From the NCBI GenBank assembly GCA_023230175.1, contig JALNXV010000047.1:1-14285 (forward strand): a stretch of DNA of 14,285 nucleotides, given 5' to 3'. Shown one piece after another: positions 6,822 through 13,271 of this stretch. Below the pieces are notes generated by a model. The model made no database searches. It saw only the letters and a program-made list of their open reading frames with translations, and was not told the origin of the DNA. Origin of the DNA: Candidatus Cloacimonadota bacterium. GTDB lineage: Bacteria; Cloacimonadota; Cloacimonadia; Cloacimonadales; WRIO01. A program made the translations under genes and the position numbers. Position 1 is the stretch's first letter; each line of letters opens with the position of its first letter.

Positions 6822-7814
6822 ATGCCTAAATTATTTGATAGAGATTTAGAAACACGCTTAGATAAAGACGAGCAATTAAGCAAATTCTATAAAAAAGAAT
6901 TTGAAGAATATCTAATTCATTTACAAAATTTAAATAATGATAATTTATCTCTTGATGAACTTAAAGAAAATTATTCAAGAATAACAAATTCTTATTATAA
7001 ATCTTTAAGAAAAATGATGAAGATAACTAACATTGGAGACAGTACCCAACTAAAACTTATTAAAGCACAAGAAATACTCAGAGAGCAAGAAGAAAAAATC
7101 AGAGCTATCTTCGAAAATGCTGTTATAGGATTAACTTCAATTAATCTTGAAGGTTATATAATAACTGCAAATACTAATTTGTATGAGATGTTAAATTTAG
7201 AAGCTAACGATGAAATGATGAATTCTTTAAACGATATCAATATAAAAGATTTTTTAATTGATGATAAAGATAGAATTTTTTTTATTGAGAAATGTAAACA
7301 AATACGAGATGATAAAATTGATTCTTTTAGAGAAAAGATTAGGCTAAAAGGAAAGAACGGTATTTTTTGGTCAGATTTTTCTGTTTCAGCTATATATAAT
7401 ACCAGAAATGAACCTGAATCTTTAATTGTCATTATTGCTAATATTGATGAAGAAGTTAAAGCTAAACATAAACTAGAAGAGTCGTATAAAAAACTTAAAA
7501 ATGCTCAAGATGAAATTTTAAATCTGGAAAGAAAAAATACTGCTTTGGCTATGGTTGTTACAACCAATCATGAAATAAATCAGCCATTGATGATTATGAA
7601 AGCTAATCTTGAGATGTTAGAAATGAAATTAGAAGAAGTATCTTTGAAACAGGATATTAGTAAATACTTAAACAGAATTGATCAATCTGTTGAAAGAATC
7701 AATAAAATACTTGAAAAATTTAGAAGTTATGATACTGTAGAATTCGAAGAGTATGGTGGTAACACAAAAATGGTATCATTCAAAATGGATGATACTGAAG
7801 ATTTTGATTATTAA
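6822..7814 (+). CDS. PAS protein with HisKA-like helix but no ATPase domain; candidate Sia output
   Basis: The 330-residue soluble protein has a charged helical N terminus (1-90), a PAS domain (about 92-210, with AIFENAVIGLTSINLEGYI and GKNGIFWSDFSVSAIYN), a coiled coil (211-245) and a HisKA-like dimerisation helix with NHEINQPLMIMKANLEML (249-266, H250). It then ends with an acidic tail, YGGNTKMVSFKMDDTEDFDY (311-330). No N, G1 or G2 boxes of a histidine-kinase ATPase follow, and there is no frameshift-like open frame downstream: waaA starts 15 bases later. The N-terminal segment SLRKMMKITNIGDSTQ (61-76) resembles the helix before the catalytic domain in SiaD-type cyclases, which I infer may be the SiaC docking site. 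It lies 12 bases after siaC with GAGG (6814-6817) as Shine-Dalgarno. It could accept phosphate from a kinase in trans or signal only by binding; its output is unknown. Confidence 0.8.
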   Translation: MPKLFDRDLETRLDKDEQLSKFYKKEFEEYLIHLQNLNNDNLSLDELKENYSRITNSYYKSLRKMMKITNIGDSTQLKLIKAQEILREQEEKIRAIFENAVIGLTSINLEGYIITANTNLYEMLNLEANDEMMNSLNDINIKDFLIDDKDRIFFIEKCKQIRDDKIDSFREKIRLKGKNGIFWSDFSVSAIYNTRNEPESLIVIIANIDEEVKAKHKLEESYKKLKNAQDEILNLERKNTALAMVVTTNHEINQPLMIMKANLEMLEMKLEEVSLKQDISKYLNRIDQSVERINKILEKFRSYDTVEFEEYGGNTKMVSFKMDDTEDFDY

Positions 7815-7829
7815 ATTATTCGGAAGTTA

Positions 7830-9044
7830 ATGATGTTTATTTATAAAATTTTAACAAGCTTGGTGTATTATATATTTTACCCTTTTCTTTTCTTTTTTTT
7901 TAGAAAGCATAATTTTAAGCAAAGAACAAGTTTTAGACCTCTAAATGTTGAAAATGTTATTTGGATTCATGCTGCCTCTCTTGGGGAAGTTAATGCAGTT
8001 AAACCAATTATAAAAAAATTAATCGAAACATATAATAACAAGACATTTATGTTAACCTGTGTCACAAAAACAGGATTGGAGGCAGCTAATACCATAAGTG
8101 GTAAATTGATTGTTCATCAGTTTCCTTTAGATATTCAGCATATTATGGAAAAGGCATTTAATACTTTTAAGCCGGCTTTAATTATCTTGGTAGAGACTGA
8201 AATTTGGCCAAATATGTTAAATCAAGCCTATAAAAAAAATGTGCCTGTTTTAATGATAAATGCAAGGTTATCTCAAAAGTCATATAAGAGATACAATATG
8301 TTACGTTGGTTTTTGAGAAAAGAGTTTAGTAGTATTAAATTAATTTGTGCTCAATCTGAGAAGAATGCTGAAAAGTTTAGATTGTTAAAGTTTAAAAATG
8401 TTATTAACGCTAATAATCTTAAATTTACAATTTCTTTACCGGACCATGATATACCAAAATTAAGACAAGCATGGAATTATAGTTTTAATGATTTTGTTAT
8501 TACTTTTGGTTGTACTCGACCAGGTGAAGAGATATTGATGAAAAAGGTATTTGATTATTTATATCCCTTAATCCCTCGTTTAAAAATGATTATTGCCCCT
8601 CGACATTTGCATAGAATCCCGGAAGTTTTATCTATATTTAATAGAAATCAATACAGCTTGTTTTCTGATTCTGATAATAAGAACCCAATAATTATTATGG
8701 ATGAGATGGGTGTCTTACCACAAGCTTATGCCTTGTCTGATTTAGCTATTATTGGAGGAAGTTTTTATAATTATGGAGGGCATAATCCTTTAGAGGCAAT
8801 TTGGTATGAAAAACCTGTTATAATGGGTCCTCATCATCAATCTTGTGCCGGTACTGTAGAAAAATTATTACAAGATAAGGCGATTATTATTTCAGATGCT
8901 GATAAGTTACAGAATGACATATATGTAATATTTAAAAATATAGAAAATCGTATTAGTATTGGGAAAAAAGGCAAGCAAATATTACTTGAAAATCAAGATT
9001 CTCTTGATAAACACTGGAATGCTATAATTGAATGGATAAAATAG
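7830..9044 (+). CDS. waaA: 3-deoxy-D-manno-octulosonate (Kdo) transferase
   Basis: The 404-residue enzyme transfers Kdo from CMP-Kdo to lipid A precursors at the inner face of the cytoplasmic membrane, in lipopolysaccharide synthesis. A hydrophobic N-terminal anchor (about 4-25) is followed by WIHAASLGE, with the family's catalytic glutamate at 53, then ETEIWPN, NARLSQKSYKRY, GCTRPGEE, IAPRHLHR and the donor-binding region DEMGVLPQAYALSDLAIIGG followed by GGHNPLEA. These match the order and spacing of WaaA/KdtA, and length is close to normal. Two adjacent ATGs exist; GGAAG (7822-7826) is three bases from the first and six from the second (7833), so the real start may be 7833. The codons at 7893-7901 contain nine consecutive T. 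The gene overlaps the next one by 13 bases and follows the signalling genes by 15, so read-through from them is likely. Confidence 0.93.
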   Translation: MMFIYKILTSLVYYIFYPFLFFFFRKHNFKQRTSFRPLNVENVIWIHAASLGEVNAVKPIIKKLIETYNNKTFMLTCVTKTGLEAANTISGKLIVHQFPLDIQHIMEKAFNTFKPALIILVETEIWPNMLNQAYKKNVPVLMINARLSQKSYKRYNMLRWFLRKEFSSIKLICAQSEKNAEKFRLLKFKNVINANNLKFTISLPDHDIPKLRQAWNYSFNDFVITFGCTRPGEEILMKKVFDYLYPLIPRLKMIIAPRHLHRIPEVLSIFNRNQYSLFSDSDNKNPIIIMDEMGVLPQAYALSDLAIIGGSFYNYGGHNPLEAIWYEKPVIMGPHHQSCAGTVEKLLQDKAIIISDADKLQNDIYVIFKNIENRISIGKKGKQILLENQDSLDKHWNAIIEWIK

Positions 9045-10036
9045 CAAAGTTTTGGAAAGCGTATTCGGAGGATTCGGTTGAATGTCTCTTATGTCCTCAT
9101 AATTGTATTATAAAGAAAAATCAATTTGGAATTTGTAGGGCAAGAAAGAATATTGATAATAAACTATATGCTTTAAATTATGGAAAAACTACAGGTATAG
9201 CTATTGACCCGATTGAAAAGAAACCTTTGTATCATTTTTATCCTTTTGCTAAAATTTTATCTCTTGGAGCTAATTCCTGTAATTTTTCTTGTAAATTTTG
9301 TCAGAATTATACTTCTTCTCAGCTGAAGTGTCCAACTGAATATATAAGTCCTGAAGAATTACTTAGTTTGTGTGTTAAACATAATATTGCTATGGTTGCT
9401 TTTACTTATACAGAGCCATTTACTTGGTATGAGTATATTTATGATTGTGCAGTTTTATTTAAAAAAAATAACATTAAGGTTGTTTTAGTTACAAATGGAT
9501 ATATCAATAGAGAGCCTTTATTGGAGCTACTCCCTCTTATTTCTGCTATGAATATTGATTTGAAGGCATTCAGCGAAGAGTTTTATCAAAATTTATGTGG
9601 TGGTAGATTACAGCCTGTTTTAGAGACGATTAAGATAGCTGTTAATTATATACACTTAGAAATTACTACTATGATTATTGAGACACAAAATGATGATTTA
9701 GGAGAGATGAGAGAATTGATTAGTTTTGTGAAGAGTTTAAATTCTAAAATGCCTGATGAAATAGATATTCCTTTGCATATTAGTAGGTATTTCCCCCGAT
9801 ATAAATTAAATCTACCTGCGACGAGTGAAAAAAAAATATTTGAATTTGTTAAGTTGGCTAAACAGGAATTACCTTTTGTTTATCCCGGTAATGTTATTGC
9901 AAAAGATAATTTATTAATGTTGAATACTTACTGTCCTCATTGTAATTCTCTACTAATAGATAGAGTTAATCAAGTAAGTTTTTTAAAGAGTAATATTTGT
10001 CCAAATTGCGGGCAGTATATATACGGAGTATTTTAA
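9032..10036 (+). CDS. amrS: AmmeMemoRadiSam-type radical SAM enzyme (AmrS-like)
   Basis: The 334-residue protein has the full AmrS layout. An N-terminal cysteine-rich segment, VECLLCPHNC (16-25) with C35 in GICRARKN, comes first. The signature DPIEKKPLYHFYP (59-71) follows, then the radical-SAM motif CNFSCKFC (cysteines 83, 87, 90), and finally a C-terminal zinc-ribbon-like pair CPHC and CPNC just before the end. It is related to pyruvate-formate-lyase-activating enzymes, but those lack this N-terminal region. AmrS normally occurs with Memo and AMMECR1 homologues; neither is in this window, and I do not assign a reaction. The start at 9032 lies inside the end of waaA (13-base overlap) and has no strong Shine-Dalgarno sequence, which suggests translational coupling. 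The next gene begins six bases after the stop. Confidence 0.88.
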   Translation: MDKIAKFWKAYSEDSVECLLCPHNCIIKKNQFGICRARKNIDNKLYALNYGKTTGIAIDPIEKKPLYHFYPFAKILSLGANSCNFSCKFCQNYTSSQLKCPTEYISPEELLSLCVKHNIAMVAFTYTEPFTWYEYIYDCAVLFKKNNIKVVLVTNGYINREPLLELLPLISAMNIDLKAFSEEFYQNLCGGRLQPVLETIKIAVNYIHLEITTMIIETQNDDLGEMRELISFVKSLNSKMPDEIDIPLHISRYFPRYKLNLPATSEKKIFEFVKLAKQELPFVYPGNVIAKDNLLMLNTYCPHCNSLLIDRVNQVSFLKSNICPNCGQYIYGVF

Positions 10037-10042
10037 TTTTTA

Positions 10043-10444
10043 ATGTTTAGAAATATTATTAAAGCAGTTAAGTCGTTATTTTTATTTTTGAGTTTAACAA
10101 AAGCTGATATAATACTTATTAGTATAATTTTCTTGAGTGCTTTTGGGAGTTTGTTTTGGCTATTCTCAAAAGATAAAGCCTCTGATATAGTGGTAAGACA
10201 TAATCAAGAGGTGCTTTTTAGAGAAAGTTTAAATCAGAATAAAGTAATTGATATTGATTCTCTTGCGGTGCTTGAAATCAAGCAAGGTAAAGTTAGGATG
10301 TTAAAGTCCACTTGTAAAAATCAACATTGTGTACATCAGGGATGGTCTGATTCTGAACCGATAATATGTGTCCCTAATAAAATAATTATAGAATTTATCT
10401 CAAATGAAAAGATTAAAAAACAAGATTTTTTCATAACTCGCTAA
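10043..10444 (+). CDS. NusG domain II-containing membrane-anchored protein
   Basis: The 133-residue protein has a transmembrane helix at about 21-45 (ADIILISIIFLSAFGSLFWL) and a C-terminal domain outside the membrane. The domain shows the NusG_II pattern: CKNQHCVHQGW (cysteines five residues apart) followed by IICVPNKIIIEF. The name comes from similarity to an inserted domain of some NusG proteins; this is not a transcription factor. In other bacteria such proteins often neighbour ApbE-type flavin transferases or Gx transporters in redox or quinone-related loci; none is visible here. It starts six bases after amrS and ends the run of tightly spaced genes. The two cysteines could form a disulfide or bind a cofactor, but the function is not known. 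Confidence 0.8.
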   Translation: MFRNIIKAVKSLFLFLSLTKADIILISIIFLSAFGSLFWLFSKDKASDIVVRHNQEVLFRESLNQNKVIDIDSLAVLEIKQGKVRMLKSTCKNQHCVHQGWSDSEPIICVPNKIIIEFISNEKIKKQDFFITR

Positions 10445-10529
10445 TGTTTATTGATGTTTAATATTATTTAACAGCCTCTAAAAAATACTTGCACAATATA
10501 AATATTTAATAGCTTTATAGAGATAAATC

Positions 10530-10557
10530 TTGACATAAAAGAAAAACCAAAAAGAAT
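10530..10557 (+). promoter_or_regulatory. Candidate promoter for hydE
   Basis: TTGACA (10530-10535) is a perfect -35 in the 192-base gap before hydE. The best -10 at usual spacing is AAGAAT (10552-10557, 16-base spacer), only four of six matches. No factor-independent terminator is evident between 10445 and 10529, so hydE could also be reached by read-through. The Shine-Dalgarno sequence AAAAGGA ends at 10630, six bases before the start. Confidence 0.4.
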
Positions 10558-10636
10558 GATTACAAGAAAAAATTGAGTAAATTTGTTAGCTAAAATCAGA
10601 ATTATTATTAGATTTTAAGATAAAAAAGGATAAATA

Positions 10637-11680
10637 ATGTTAAAACAAAATTTAGAAATTTTAGAAAATGCGGAACAAAGCCATATATTAACAAGAGAGG
10701 AAATTGTCAGCTTGCTTGCTGATGATACGATAAATCAAGATTTGTTTGATACTGCAGACAGAGTAAGGCATAAATATGTCGGCGATGAAGTTCATCTTAG
10801 AGCTCTGATTGAATTTACTAATATTTGTAAAAGAAATTGTCTCTATTGTGGAATTAGAAAAGGCAATAAAAATGTTCAAAGGTATCGTTTAAGTAAAGAA
10901 CAAATACTTGATTTTGCTCAAAAAGCTGTTAATTATGGATATAAAACAATAGTATTACAAGGTGGAGAAGATGCCTTTTTTACTGCAGAAATCCTCGCAG
11001 ATATCATAAGAGAAATCAAGAAAAATAATGTAGCTGTAACCTTAAGTATTGGTGAACTTGAAACTAAAGAATATGAGCTTTTGAAAAATGCCGGTGCTGA
11101 TAGATTTTTGTTAAGGATAGAGACAACAGATAAAAGACTTTATGAAGAACTTGACCCGTATATGAGTCATGAAAATAGATTGAGATGTTTAGATGATTTG
11201 CGGAGATTTGGTTATGAAGTTGGTAGCGGATGTCTTGTAGGGTTACCTAATCAAACTCTTGAATCTCTTGCTGATGATGTATTGTTTTTTCAAAAGATAG
11301 ATGCAGATATGATTGGTATTGGACCATTCATCCCCAATGAAGATACTCCTTTAAAAGATGCTAAGGGAGGGGATTTTTATCAAGCACTTAAGGTTATGGC
11401 TATCACAAGAATTTTACTCCCAAATATTAACATTCCTGCAACTACTGCAATGGAAACCTTAAATAAAAATGGGCGGATTATCGCTTTGCAAAGTGGTGCT
11501 AATGTAGTGATGCCTAATGTTACAGAAGGCGAATATCGACAATTTTATGCATTATATCCGGGTAAAATATGTATTAATGATACTCCGGAAGATTGTAAAA
11601 ATTGCATTAGTGGTAAAATTGCCTCAATTGGTAGAACAATTTCTACAGAACTTGGTTTTAGACAGAAAATGATTGATTAA
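10637..11680 (+). CDS. hydE: [FeFe]-hydrogenase maturase HydE (radical SAM)
   Basis: HydE helps HydG and HydF build the diiron subcluster of [FeFe]-hydrogenases in the cytoplasm. The 347-residue protein carries the radical-SAM motif CKRNCLYC (cysteines 64, 68, 71) in the family context ALIEFTNIC...CGIRKGN, then QRYRLSKEQI and LQGGED. A second cysteine set near the C terminus (312, 320, 323; C-x7-C-x2-C) matches the spacing of the auxiliary cluster ligands in Thermotoga maritima HydE, which many HydE proteins lack. Length is normal. The closest alternatives, BioB or PylB, fit less well: the RYR and GGED signatures favour HydE. hydF, hydG and the hydrogenase are not in the window. The gene has a strong Shine-Dalgarno sequence and probably shares a transcript with the peptidase gene 26 bases downstream. 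Confidence 0.88.
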   Translation: MLKQNLEILENAEQSHILTREEIVSLLADDTINQDLFDTADRVRHKYVGDEVHLRALIEFTNICKRNCLYCGIRKGNKNVQRYRLSKEQILDFAQKAVNYGYKTIVLQGGEDAFFTAEILADIIREIKKNNVAVTLSIGELETKEYELLKNAGADRFLLRIETTDKRLYEELDPYMSHENRLRCLDDLRRFGYEVGSGCLVGLPNQTLESLADDVLFFQKIDADMIGIGPFIPNEDTPLKDAKGGDFYQALKVMAITRILLPNINIPATTAMETLNKNGRIIALQSGANVVMPNVTEGEYRQFYALYPGKICINDTPEDCKNCISGKIASIGRTISTELGFRQKMID

Positions 11681-11706
11681 TTATGATTAAAAATATGGAG
11701 TAATAA

Positions 11707-12813
11707 ATGCAAGAAATTATAAATTTGAGACATTCAATTCATCAAAATCCGGAGTTGGCTTTTAATGAGTTCAAGACAACAGAAATTATTTATGATTATT
11801 TAAGTCAATTAAATCCAAATTATCTTAAAAAATTGGATAGAACTGGTTTGATAGCCGGTTTTTACGGGCAAAATCAAGGTAAAAATATATTGCTTAGAAC
11901 TGATATAGATGCTGTAAATATCACCGAAAATACAAACAAGCAATACAAGTCAATTAATCAAGGTATTGCCCATAGTTGTGGGCATGATGGACATATTGCC
12001 ATTATGCTTTCTCTTGCAAAAAAGATCGCTAAGGCTAAATTTAATGGAAAGATTTATCTTTTGTTTCAACCTGCTGAAGAAATCGGAGAAGGAGCAAAGT
12101 ATGTTTTGGATTCTAAGGTGCTCGATGATTTAAATATTGATTATTGCTATGGATATCATAACTTACCCGGAGTAAAAGCAGGTCAAATAGCTATTGCTTC
12201 AAAACTTTTCTGTGCAACCTCTCTTGCTCTTAAGATTGTGTATCAAGGCATTAATGCTCACGCTTCAGAACCTGAAAAAGGTATTTCTCCTGTAGCAGCT
12301 ACAGCAAGCACTATCTTATCTGTCGAGCAAATTGCTTCAAAATTAGAGGCTGTTTCTTATACTCAGGCATTGATTATCTATAGTTTTTTAGGAAGTAAAA
12401 ATTTTGGTATTGCTCCCGATAAATCAGAAACAGGTATTACTTTACGTGCATATAGGCTTTCAGATTTAGAACTTTTAAAACAAATGATTATCCAAAATTG
12501 TCAAAGAATTGCTGAATGGAATAAACTTAACTTTGAGTTTTTAGAAACAGATTTCTTTCCTCCTGTTGTGATTGATGAAAGCTTATATCATCAAGTTTTA
12601 AATAGACTTGAAGATAATAATTTTGATTATAGTATCTTAGAAAAACCTTTTACTTGGTCAGAAGATTTCGGATATTTTGCAAATAAGTTTCCTTCAATGT
12701 TTATTGGGCTTGGTGTCGGTGACAATCAAGCAAATTTGCATAATAATCAATATGATTTTCCTGATGATTTGATTGTGCCTTTTACCGAGAAATTATTTAA
12801 GATTTTTGTTTAA
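11707..12813 (+). CDS. M20 family metallopeptidase/amidohydrolase (M20D type)
   Basis: The 368-residue enzyme belongs to the M20D amidohydrolases, which cleave N-acyl amino acids, amino-acid conjugates or similar amides with a dinuclear metal centre. Seen in order: LRHSIHQNPELAFNE (7-21), LLRTDIDAV (62-70), the metal-binding SCGHDGH (90-96; C91, H93), FQPAEEIGEGA (120-130; catalytic and ligand glutamates E124 and E125), YGYHNLPG (148-155; H151), and the dimerisation-domain motif NAHASEPEKGISP. A C-terminal FIGLGVGD...NLHNNQYDFPDD region supplies the last histidine ligand. No signal peptide is present, so it acts in the cytoplasm. GGAG (11697-11700) lies six bases from the ATG. The substrate cannot be read from sequence; hippurate hydrolase-like, N-acetyl-amino-acid and N-acetyldiaminopimelate deacetylases are all possible. 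No functional link to hydE is evident. Confidence 0.88.
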   Translation: MQEIINLRHSIHQNPELAFNEFKTTEIIYDYLSQLNPNYLKKLDRTGLIAGFYGQNQGKNILLRTDIDAVNITENTNKQYKSINQGIAHSCGHDGHIAIMLSLAKKIAKAKFNGKIYLLFQPAEEIGEGAKYVLDSKVLDDLNIDYCYGYHNLPGVKAGQIAIASKLFCATSLALKIVYQGINAHASEPEKGISPVAATASTILSVEQIASKLEAVSYTQALIIYSFLGSKNFGIAPDKSETGITLRAYRLSDLELLKQMIIQNCQRIAEWNKLNFEFLETDFFPPVVIDESLYHQVLNRLEDNNFDYSILEKPFTWSEDFGYFANKFPSMFIGLGVGDNQANLHNNQYDFPDDLIVPFTEKLFKIFV

Positions 12814-12880
12814 AATATATATTTAACTGTTTTAGTGTGGTTTAGCTACATATAATGATAATATTATTAACAAGTTGTTT

Positions 12881-12926
12881 ACAAGGGACCTCCAAGATGC
12901 TTTAAAGCATCTTGGAGGTCCCTTGT
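12881..12926. repeat. 46-base perfect palindrome
   Basis: Two 23-base arms are exact reverse complements with no spacer, centred between 12903 and 12904 (GCTTT/AAAGC); the outer ends read ACAAGGGACC and GGTCCCTTGT. It starts 67 bases after the M20 gene stop. As RNA it would form a very stable hairpin, so it may stop transcription, but the bases after it (TGTTTCCC) are a poor U-tract. GTTGTTT occurs on both sides (12874-12880 and 12925-12931), as a target-site duplication might. It could be a mobile palindromic repeat, a terminator, or both. Confidence 0.85.
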
Positions 12927-13032
12927 TGTTTCCCTAAATTATCGTGTTTATTCTATGGAAATAACTTATCGTTTAAATTATCATTGATGCGAGCTTTTAA
13001 TAGCCTTTGTTCGAGATTGTTTCAAAACTACC

Positions 13033-13059
13033 GTTGTGCAAGCATCCTTGCTTGCACTC
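13033..13059 (-). repeat. Repeat unit B, right copy (perfect hairpin)
   Basis: GTGCAAGCA (13036-13044) and TGCTTGCAC (13049-13057) form a perfect 9-bp stem around TCCT. The unit is the reverse complement of 181-207 with one substitution. Together with unit A it forms an inverted copy of the left-end pair; here the gap between B and A is 37 bases, against six at the left. Confidence 0.85.
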
Positions 13060-13096
13060 AAAATTTTAAGTAATAGGTATTTAATATTTTATGAAA

Positions 13097-13120
13097 CTAC
13101 AAGCTGGAAGCTTGTAGAAC
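13097..13120 (-). repeat. Repeat unit A, right copy (perfect hairpin)
   Basis: CTACAAGCT (13097-13105) and AGCTTGTAG (13109-13117) form a perfect 9-bp stem with a three-base loop GGA. The unit matches 151-174 in reverse complement at 21 of 24 positions. Confidence 0.8.
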
Positions 13121-13138
13121 ATTTCTGCATTTTAGGAC

Positions 13139-13158
13139 AGTCTCTGAAATTTGAGACT
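13139..13158. repeat. Small inverted repeat before glyS
   Basis: AGTCTC (13139-13144) pairs with GAGACT (13153-13158) around an eight-base loop TGAAATTT. A related TTGAGTCTCTAA string occurs at 18-29 at the other end of the window, so it may belong to the same repeat complex. It could equally be a chance hairpin. Confidence 0.4.
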
Positions 13159-13256
13159 AATAATTTAGATTATAATTAAATAAATTAGTATTCAAAAAAA
13201 ATTAGTGGACATAAATTCATAGTTTTATTTTTTTGAACATAGTGAATATAATATTT

Positions 13257-13262
13257 GAAAGG
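13257..13262 (+). promoter_or_regulatory. Ribosome binding site of glyS
   Basis: GAAAGG at 13257-13262 lies nine bases before the TTG start at 13272. An in-frame TAG at 13263-13265 rules out any start further upstream, and no ATG or GTG occurs in frame before the conserved N-terminal motif. Confidence 0.6.
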
Positions 13263-13271
13263 TAGGCTATC

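Larger units (their letters stand above)
12814..13271. other. Gene-poor region with palindrome and inverted hairpin repeats
   Basis: I see no coding region in these 458 bases. It contains a 46-base perfect palindrome (12881-12926), repeat units B and A in reverse orientation relative to the left end (13033-13059 and 13097-13120), and a further inverted repeat AGTCTC/GAGACT (13139-13144 with 13153-13158). A perfect TATAAT at 13247-13252 is close before glyS but has no convincing -35. The rest is ordinary AT-rich spacer. Confidence 0.75.

Noticed and set aside
6822..7814. Complete sensor histidine kinase
   Set aside because: No N, G1 or G2 ATP-binding boxes follow the HisKA-like helix before the stop, and none appears in other frames before waaA.
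7893..7901. Run of nine T in the 5' part of waaA as a phase-variation tract
   Set aside because: The genome is very AT-rich, other 8-base T runs occur (for example near 2421 in ygiQ), and the run encodes a plausible hydrophobic anchor (phenylalanines). There is no evidence of variation.
9032..10036. Pyruvate-formate-lyase-activating enzyme
   Set aside because: The N-terminal CLLCPHNC segment, DPIEKKPLYHF signature and C-terminal CxxC pair are AmrS features, and no glycyl-radical enzyme is adjacent.
10445..10529. Factor-independent terminator after the NusG_II gene
   Set aside because: The only inverted repeat (around GTTTAATATTATTTAAC) is short, mismatched and purely A-T without a following T run.
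10637..11680. Biotin synthase or methylornithine synthase (PylB)
   Set aside because: Similar fold and cluster motif, but the RYRLSKEQI and LQGGED signatures and the C-terminal C-x7-C-x2-C spacing fit HydE better, and no bio or pyl genes are present.
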